A stretch of DNA of 64,000 nucleotides from contig NW_021167084.1 of NCBI RefSeq assembly GCF_003711515.1, positions 1,715,932-1,779,931 of the forward strand. Direction: 5' to 3'. Position 1 is the first letter of the stretch, and the number at the start of each line of letters is the position of its first letter. The position numbers and the translations under genes were made by a program. Under the pieces are notes generated by a model. It ran no database searches and was not told the origin of the DNA. It saw nothing but the letters and a program-made list of their open reading frames with translations. Source of the DNA: Sodiomyces alkalinus F11. Taxonomy: Eukaryota; Ascomycota; Sordariomycetes; Glomerellales; Plectosphaerellaceae. Shown piece after piece: positions 57,462-64,000 of this stretch.

Positions 57462-59079
57462 ATGTCTTTTTTCAAGAAGCTGACGAAGGAGTTCGAGGAG
57501 CTCAAAGCTTCTTTCAAAGACGACAAGGACGAGAAGAAAGAAGAAGCGAAGGAAGAAGCGAAGGAAGAGAAGAAGGAAGAGAAGGAGGAAGAGAAGCAGG
57601 AAGAGAAGCAGGAAGAGCAAGTTATTTCGCCGGAGAGCGGTGAGTAATTTCAATGTTCTGTCCGGGCCGTATTGCAAAATGCCCGGAATATCCTCACATG
57701 CATCTTTTGGAGCAAGTGATCCACTGACTCGATCCGGGGGTCGCCATTTCATGGCAACCTGCCCGCTAAACTTCAGGTACTCGCAGCGCCGATCCTCAAG
57801 CTCAGTATCAACATCCAGGCGGCCAGTACTTCCCCTCCGAAGCTGCTCACCCTCAGCACAACGCTCCCGGTGATAGTCAGGGCAGCGAACATGCCCCGAC
57901 CCCGCCACCGGGGCCCGATTCGACTCGCTCTCCTCCTCCCGTACCCCCTGGATGGACCGTCCGCTGGAACGAAGAATACAAGGCTTGGTTCTACATCGAC
58001 GAGTCTACCGGTCGATCTCAGTGGGACCCGCCTGCACCGCCTGGACCGCCTCCGCCCGGACCGCCTCCCTCCAACGATCCCCCCGTAGATGCGCCCGGCG
58101 GTGACGGCACGAGGTCGTTTGGTGGCCATGGTGCCGGCTACCCGGGGAGTCCTCCTGCCCCCTATCCCCAGCCAGGTTACGGCGGTCAGCCCAGTTATGG
58201 CCCGCCTGGCTATCCTCAGCCTGGCTATCCTCAGCCTGGCCATGGTCAGCCCGGTTATGGTCAACCCGGTTATGGTCAACCAGGATATCCTCAACAACCA
58301 TACGGCCAACCAGGCTATGGCCAACCATATGGCCAGCCGGGATATGGCCAGCCAGGCTACGGTTCTCCTTCTCCAGGATATCCCTCCCCAGGCTACGGTT
58401 CTCCTTCTCCGGGCTATCCCTCCCCAGCCTACGGCTCCCCCGGATACGATCCATCGCGCGGTCCCTATCCCCAGGGCGGCGAAGAGAAGAAAAGCAGCAA
58501 CAGCGGCATGCTCATGGGTGCAGCCGGCGGTCTAGCCGTCGGAGCCGTTGGCGGAGCTCTCATCGCCAACGCATTGAGTAAGTACAACCCCTTTGTGGCT
58601 CTCCAATAGAGTATACATGTAGGCACCTGTCCTAACCAAATACGAAATTCGCAGACGGCTCGGACGACTCGGACGACGAAGGTGCAGCCGCAGCCGCAGC
58701 CGCAGCCCCAGCTGCAGCTGAACCCCCGCCTGTTGCCCCCGCCGAGGATACGTTCGCCCCCGCCGAGGATACAGTTGCCCCCGCCGAGGATACATTGGCC
58801 CCCGCCGAGGATGAAGATACATTCGCGCCTCCGGCTGTTCTCCCCCCTACGGATGCAGACGGCGAGTTGGTTACCTCCAGCGACCGTGAAGAGGTGGCCG
58901 AGGCCCGCGCAGAGTACGAAGCGGCCCTTGCTGCGGCGGCTGACTCGGATGCCAGCAGCAGTGACCACGAGGCCGTCGAGGAGGCGCGGCAGGCGTATGA
59001 AGAGGCGTATGAGGAGGTCTATGGCGGTGATGATGATGGCGGTGATGATGGCGGTGATGATGGCGGCGATGATGAGTGA
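57462..59079 (+). CDS. WW-domain protein with GY[GP]QP repeats and glycine zipper
   Basis: Three exons, 57462-57639, 57777-58577 and 58655-59079, give 467 residues. The last intron has a CTAAC branch point. Order: a Lys/Glu-rich coil (about 5-55, made of GAAGAA repeats); a single WW domain at about 122-152 ([15 protein letters not shown] to SQWDPP), with both Trp and the aromatic pair intact, predicted to bind proline-rich partners; and a Pro-rich linker. Then come about 20 [10 protein letters not shown] and GYGSP units (58180-58445). A Gly/Ala-zipper segment near residues 305-325 ([20 protein letters not shown]) could insert in or associate with membranes. The tail is acidic, with four APAEDT units and a closing Gly-Asp repeat. 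The first splice site is supported by frame and by the Ser-Gly join. Function is unknown; a scaffold at membranes is inferred. Confidence 0.82.
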
Positions 59080-59403
59080 TAATCTCGGGAGGAGTCGGAT
59101 CAGGGAGGAGGGTATGCACCGCGATAAATGGCCCAGGCAATGGCTTTAACGACTAATCCACACGTTAATGATGTTATGATTATCACCCAGAGCACCTAGG
59201 TAGTCCTCAATATCTCTCATGTATGCCTCTTTCAGAGCTGAACTGCTGACTATAATGATTTGTTCAAATGTTACGACCAAGGAAGCACAGCTGAATGGCA
59301 AGCGGTTGAATTTTTTTACAATTAGACGATTATATCAGCGAAACTTTTCTCTAGCCATCCAACACTAACCATCTAAGTTCTAACGATTCTATACAGTAAG
59401 AGG
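59080..59403. other. Convergent intergenic spacer
   Basis: 324 bases, AT-rich, between converging genes. Only the two 3' ends are expected here; nothing else is seen. Confidence 0.6.
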
Positions 59404-60897
59404 TTAGAAGTTCTCGGACATAATCTCAGTAATATTGCTCCTCGCAAGGTTCTCCGTCTCGTCCAGAACCTGAACCATGCGCTCCCTCACAGCTTTAGTC
59501 TGAGGATCGTCGAGTTTAGCCTTGCCCAGATGCTCCACCGCCGCGCAGACGACCGATTCCATGAGACGGAGGGACAACGGGCCCGCCACCCCCTGCTGAT
59601 AGAAAGCAGGCGTCTCATTGACCTCCAGCAGCCACGCACTCCCCTCCGTGTCGACGAGGAAGTCCAGCGCATACAGCTCAAAGCACTTGTCGAGGGTCGT
59701 GAACTTATCCGCCATGGTATGCGCGGCAGCGCGGAACAGCTCGGCCGAGATGCCGCAGATCTGGTCGAACACGTCGTTCTTCCAATCGCCGCCGCCGGGG
59801 AGCAGGTCGTCGGCGATGTTCCAAAAGTCCCGCATCGACTCCTTGCCGACAAAGTCCTCCTCGTCCTGCAGCGCCGTGTTGGTGAGCGACGACTTGAGGC
59901 TCGGGTTCTTCCAGGGCGGCTCGTAGTCCTCGCCCGCCAGCAGGGCGAGCATCTCCCGGTAGACGTGCACCTTGAGACGCCCCATGGAGAGGACGTAGGT
60001 CCGGATGTGCCATTTGCGCTTCTCCACCGGCGGCACGGAGACGATGTACCGCTGCGCGACGAACTCGCGCATCTGCGCGGATGGGATCCGCCCGTTCTCC
60101 TTGAAGACGTACTGAGGCTTCGGCGCCTTTCCGTTGTTCTTCTTCCCGTCGAGGCTCAGGCCTCCGGTGGCAGTGACGAGGACATCCAGACCGTCCAGGC
60201 CGGGGGTGGACAGGGACGGAGAGAACATGAACCCCTTGTCGTCATCCGCGTCCCCTGCGTCCATGTCGGGGTGGAGGGAGCACGAGGGTTTCGCAGCCAC
60301 TTCGGCCCCCTCGGACTGTTCCTCCTCGATGACGGATAACGCCTCCGAGTCCTCGTCGTCAGTCTCGTACTCGGCCAACTCGAGATGGCTCGCCAGCTCT
60401 TCGATGGTGCTGAAGAGGCGGATGCCGGAGCCGGAATCGACCAGAGCAGGCTTGAGGATCCACCAGTCGCGCTCCGAGGCGGGCTTGCCGGCGTTCTCCT
60501 CCAGGGTATAGAGCAGCGTCAGATCGTCCGCGGCTGCCAGTGCGTCGTCGACGTATTCGGCATAGTCGAGGGATAGGCGCACCGTCATCGGAACATGGTC
60601 CTTCAGGATGCTGTCGGGCCTCTTGGCGGTCCAGTATTCCACGACTTGGGAGAGGTAGTCCTTCCGGGCCACGGCATCGCTGTTGGGGTACGCGTTGATG
60701 AGTCCGTTGGCGGTGTTCAGGATGGCGAACCGGCGGTTGAGGGTTTGCCCGTCGCAGACCTGGAGGACGGTTGCATCGGCCGACCTGGGGAGGTCTTCGG
60801 CGTCGTCGACGAAGGTGGCATCCGGCACATGCCGTTTAATGTACGACTTGAGGTGCTCGTCCAGCCAAGGACAGGCGCCTTCTACGAACACGTGCAT
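59404..60897 (-). CDS. Tubulin-tyrosine-ligase-like ATP-grasp protein
   Basis: Single exon of 497 residues from the first ATG (60897); an upstream TTG-started extension is not credible. It matches fungal TTL-domain proteins (yeast Pby1 group), ATP-grasp enzymes that join an amino acid to a carboxyl group. Motifs visible in order: YPNSDAVARKDYL near 80, DWWILKPALVDSGSGIRLF near 145 (ATP-binding Lys), KWHIRTYVLSMGRLKVHVYR near 302, ELYALDFLVD near 408, and LLEVNETPAF with Glu425 and Asn427 as metal ligands. An acidic, disordered insert of about 90 residues (about 180-270) splits the ATP-grasp fold. Filamentous fungi are not known to have a classic tubulin tyrosination cycle, so the substrate is open. 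No localisation signal is evident. Confidence 0.87.
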   Translation of the reverse strand: MHVFVEGACPWLDEHLKSYIKRHVPDATFVDDAEDLPRSADATVLQVCDGQTLNRRFAILNTANGLINAYPNSDAVARKDYLSQVVEYWTAKRPDSILKDHVPMTVRLSLDYAEYVDDALAAADDLTLLYTLEENAGKPASERDWWILKPALVDSGSGIRLFSTIEELASHLELAEYETDDEDSEALSVIEEEQSEGAEVAAKPSCSLHPDMDAGDADDDKGFMFSPSLSTPGLDGLDVLVTATGGLSLDGKKNNGKAPKPQYVFKENGRIPSAQMREFVAQRYIVSVPPVEKRKWHIRTYVLSMGRLKVHVYREMLALLAGEDYEPPWKNPSLKSSLTNTALQDEEDFVGKESMRDFWNIADDLLPGGGDWKNDVFDQICGISAELFRAAAHTMADKFTTLDKCFELYALDFLVDTEGSAWLLEVNETPAFYQQGVAGPLSLRLMESVVCAAVEHLGKAKLDDPQTKAVRERMVQVLDETENLARSNITEIMSENF

Positions 60898-62601
60898 TGC
60901 GTCTTGGAATTCCGAATTGTACCGAAAATTCAAGCTGATCCCTTTCTTTTCCCTTCTCGTCTGCTTCTTCTCCTTTCAACCAGAGTCGCGCCCTGGTTCT
61001 GGAGGGAGGCCTGCTTGTGGAGGGATGGCGGCAAGTTGCATGGATCTGTTTAAGCGGCGTGCCATATGGCTGGTAACTTCAACGACGTCGGCGAAGGTGT
61101 CACTGGTAAGGACTCAAGGAGAACTGTGTAGTCAGGGGGCCTAGAGGATGCTCTAGGAAAGAGGGGAGAAGCGAGAGGAAATACCGTCAACGTCTTTTGG
61201 GGCTTTTTATGAACGTTGGCTTGGACGCAGAGAATCTTGGATCGATCGGTCGTGTGTAAGTGAACATCGCACAGAGAGGCCCGGCCGGGCCAAGGAACCA
61301 TGCCAAGGGGGATGCCGGGCCATTCATTACCTAAAACCCGCTGAGTGGGCATCGCGAAAACTGACTCTTTGTCGTCTCTATTGGACCTTTTTGGTTTCAT
61401 AAACGTAATTCCTCCCAAATGAATCCCGAGGCATAATACAGATCCCACTCGCTCAAGACGGACATGAACCTGAATGTGTTGTTGTTACATAACCGGGATC
61501 CACGGTGACCCCTGAACCGGTGGCATGCCGGCTGGAGCTGGACTTGTCGGGCTGACCGCCGTTCATTCTGGCGTGATTTTTGAGGGAGTTCTTTGGGGCC
61601 CGCCTCCTTTTTTTTTTTTTTTTTTTTCCCTTCTGCACGGCCGCGCCTTACTACGTTAGGCTAGGTGCGTGCTCGAAAGCATCAACCTCAGAGTCTAAGA
61701 CGGCTGCCCACAACCTCAAGGTATCAACGCCCATGCCAGGAAAGTGCCCTCTGAGAATGGTTTGTCCACGAGGCCAGCCAGAGCCGTTCATGTTGTGTGC
61801 GAGGTTTGATCACGCACCGCCGGTACGGACCCCGGGCCCCGGCCCCCGCCGCCGTCCATGACTCGGAGATTACTGTGCCGAGATCGAGATCAGTCGGCGC
61901 ATTTCATCCCAATTGCCGATGCATGCACAGAGTGTACGTACACTGAAAGGGAAGCATGCTTCCGACACGACGTTGAGAAATATACCGCACAGAAAGCTGG
62001 CATTGAATGTTCAGATTAGTCCCCTACTTTAGTTATCAATATATCAAGTGGTTCCTTTTGGAAAGCGTACATGTACTCTTTGGACTCTGGGATTTCTGCG
62101 ATTTTCTACGTACCTACCTTATGAAGCGCCGAGAGAAATGGCGTGTACTTTCCAGGTGGCTTGGTACACCTATCGTACGTAATCTCATTGGTCCCACCGA
62201 TGACTAAGAACTTGACCCCTTTCGGAGACACCGCCCGGGACGTTTGCGCCATTGAGCCGACCAGGGCAGGAATCATCCCCTTCGTCTTCGTTCCCCTACG
62301 ATCTGCAATCTCCTGTCTCATCTTTGGGAGAGCCACATTGCTCAATGCCCATACCACGTGCCTCTTTCTTTCCCTTATTCCCCTTCTTTCCCCTTTCCTA
62401 TTCACGCGTGATGCATTCGTAAACCAACAACGCCAACCGCATTTCCTTCTCTTCAGCACCCAACGGACTTCCCGGCTGTCCCTCTAGCCCCGATGCATTT
62501 ATCATAGCACAAGCTGCGCTTCAAGAGCGTTACGCTCACTCCACCGCAAGCCTCTGGCCTCGTCCCTGTGTCGCCGTCGACGAAATAATAATAATCAAAA
62601 T
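60898..62601. promoter_or_regulatory. Divergent promoter region, TTL-like / GT32 genes
   Basis: 1.7 kb between opposed starts with no recognisable gene. The first about 120 bases are CT-rich leader for the TTL-like gene on its strand. A pure T tract lies at about 61610-61627, GTACC motifs at about 62105-62120, and a CT-rich leader at about 62370-62570 ends in AATAATAATAATCAAAAT just before the GT32 start. Confidence 0.55.
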
Positions 62602-63680
62602 ATGAGGCCCCGTGGCATCACCTTCGCCCTCACGGTCGCCGCGGCCCTCCTCCTCGTCTTCTGGACCGTCACCCGAATCCGCACCTTCACGAGTCTCTTC
62701 GTCGCTCACTCCGGCATCGTCTTGACCCAGGACCAGGTCGCCAGCAGCCACAACGCGTCGCAACCGCAACCCCGGACCCGCGCCATTCCCAAGATCACCC
62801 ACCAGATCTTCCACAACTGGAATGATAAAGGCAACGACACCTTGCCCGCCGACTGGGCCGTCTTGCGCCAGACCTGCATTGACCTGCATAGCGACGACGA
62901 CGACGAGTGGCAACATATGCTCTGGACGCAGGCCAAGTCTCACGACTTTGTCGCGACCAACTTCCCCTCTTTCCTCGCCATCTACGACAATTACCGCTAC
63001 CCGGTTCAGCGCGTCGACGCCCTGCGGTACCTCCTCCTGTACCACTATGGCGGAATCTACCTCGATCTCGACAACGTAATGCTCCCTCTTCTCTCCCATC
63101 ATGCTGGAAAAAAACAAAAGAAAAAAAAAGACGTTCTGACATTTCCTAACAGGGCTGCCTCCGCGACCTCGAACCCTTGCTGTACTACCCGGCCTGGACA
63201 ACCGAGTTCCTCAGCGGCGGTCCACTGAACAACAACCTCCTCGGCTCCAGCGCGAAGCACCCGTTCTTCGGGATCCTGGTGTCCGCGCTCGAATACTACG
63301 GCCCCAACGATTACTTCATGCCTTACATCACCGTCTCGTACACCACTGGTCAATGGTTTGAGACGATCGCGTGGGAGCGCTACCACCAGACCGCCCAGGG
63401 ACAAGCCGAGCCTCTCTATCGCATCTTGGTGGACAACGAGCCCACGCCCCCGTCTGCGCCGCAGGGCCCCCACGGTCCTGTGGTGTTCTTCAGCACGGGT
63501 CGAGGCGGGACCTGGAATCAGTGGGACAACTTCCTGTTTGCCTGGACGGGAGCTCAATACTTGCTTATTGCTGTCCTCGTCGCGGCGGTGGTGCGCTTGC
63601 TTTGGTGGCGTGGCCGGCGCACGAGTGTGGCGCGGAGGGGGAGGTACGACTTGTACAATACCTTCATGGGAAAACGATAG
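62602..63680 (+). CDS. GT32 mannosyltransferase, Sur1/Csh1-like (MIPC synthase)
   Basis: Predicted catalytic subunit of mannosyl-inositol-phosphoryl-ceramide synthase, which adds mannose to inositol phosphorylceramide in the Golgi lumen. Two exons, 62602-63075 and 63153-63680, with a 77-base intron ending CTAACAG; 333 residues. A signal anchor lies at about 7-27. The catalytic region has IPKITHQIFHNWN, DALRYLLLYHYGG and the DxD metal site Asp155-Leu-Asp157 in GGIYLDLDN; the intron falls right after that Asn, and the next exon gives GCLRDLEPLL. TTGQWF and SGGPLNNNLLGS are further GT32 blocks. A second membrane span lies at about 295-312. The C-terminal tail is short and basic. Related GT32 members act on other lipids or glycans, so the exact acceptor is inferred. 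Confidence 0.88.
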
Positions 63681-64000
63681 CAGCGGTGTCGAGGTAGAAC
63701 GGGTAAATTGAAGTGCCTGACCGCTGGTCCTGAGTGACGTGCGTTTCTAAAGTCTGTCATGTCTCACTACCGTGGACGGCCCACTAGCCCAACCTGAAAG
63801 AAATACTTGGCCGGAATGTTGTAATTAATTCTTGAACGATTCTTACAACACGGGCGCGAGCTGAATCTCCTTGCTTTCTACATTCGTCCCGTCGACTCGC
63901 AGCGCGTACAGTGTTTAACCAACCTCGATTCTCCGGCACCAATCCCGCCCACGCGAGACTTGCCAGTTACATAACCGGACCTCCATGAAGATGCTCAGGA
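63681..64000. other. 3' flank at the window edge
   Basis: 320 bases after the last gene. No gene, repeat or RNA signal is recognised; the window ends here. Confidence 0.5.

Overview
The window is nuclear DNA of a filamentous ascomycete, most likely a Sordariomycete (inferred). Genes are GC-rich and single-copy. They are split by short GT-AG introns of about 60-180 bases, several with a visible CTAAC branch point, and they encode typical fungal proteins. Two blocks carry the mark of repeat-induced point mutation (RIP): CA and TG almost vanish, TA is in excess, CG is kept, and coding frames are broken by TAA/TAG with Cys to Tyr and Asp to Asn changes.

Region 1 (1-17300) is a RIP-degraded transposon nest. 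A minus-strand Ty3/gypsy element (gag knuckle, protease, reverse transcriptase, RNase H, integrase) is split by a second LTR element at 3703-8805. That element still has both LTRs and a 5-base target duplication. A minus-strand Ty1/copia relic follows at about 13300-16700. Region 2 (17300-22981) has normal composition but no gene I can recognise. Region 3 (22982-46020) is a gene-dense arm: a conserved fungal protein of unknown function, OHCU decarboxylase (urate catabolism), Prp19 (spliceosome E3 ligase), a RING/SIM protein resembling SUMO-targeted ubiquitin ligases, a coiled-coil protein with a PCNA-binding motif, Rrb1 (ribosome assembly), a putative amidoligase, a WDR44/Dgr2-like WD40 protein with a terminal zinc ribbon, and Dom34/Pelota (ribosome rescue). 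Region 4 (about 46140-48720) is a second RIP island. It holds a destroyed GH18 chitinase with a hevein-type chitin-binding domain and, beside it, a RIP-broken frame I do not recognise. Region 5 (49311-64000) holds an aldo/keto reductase, an OTT_1508-type deaminase, a DUF1275/YoaK membrane protein, a nucleotidyltransferase-fold protein, a foldback hAT-like MITE, a WW-domain protein with Gly-Tyr-Pro/Gln repeats, a tubulin-tyrosine-ligase-like ATP-grasp protein and a Sur1/Csh1-type GT32 mannosyltransferase.

The genes do not form one pathway. Housekeeping genes (Prp19, Rrb1, Dom34) alternate with less studied accessory genes, many in divergent pairs sharing a 0.5-2 kb promoter or in tight convergent pairs. 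No operon, CRISPR array, rRNA or convincing tRNA was seen. The items most worth following up are the deaminase, the RIP-killed chitinase pair, the PCNA-motif protein and the unidentified coding relic in the nested LTR element. All gene models come from reading splice signals and protein similarity by eye; none was tested with a search.
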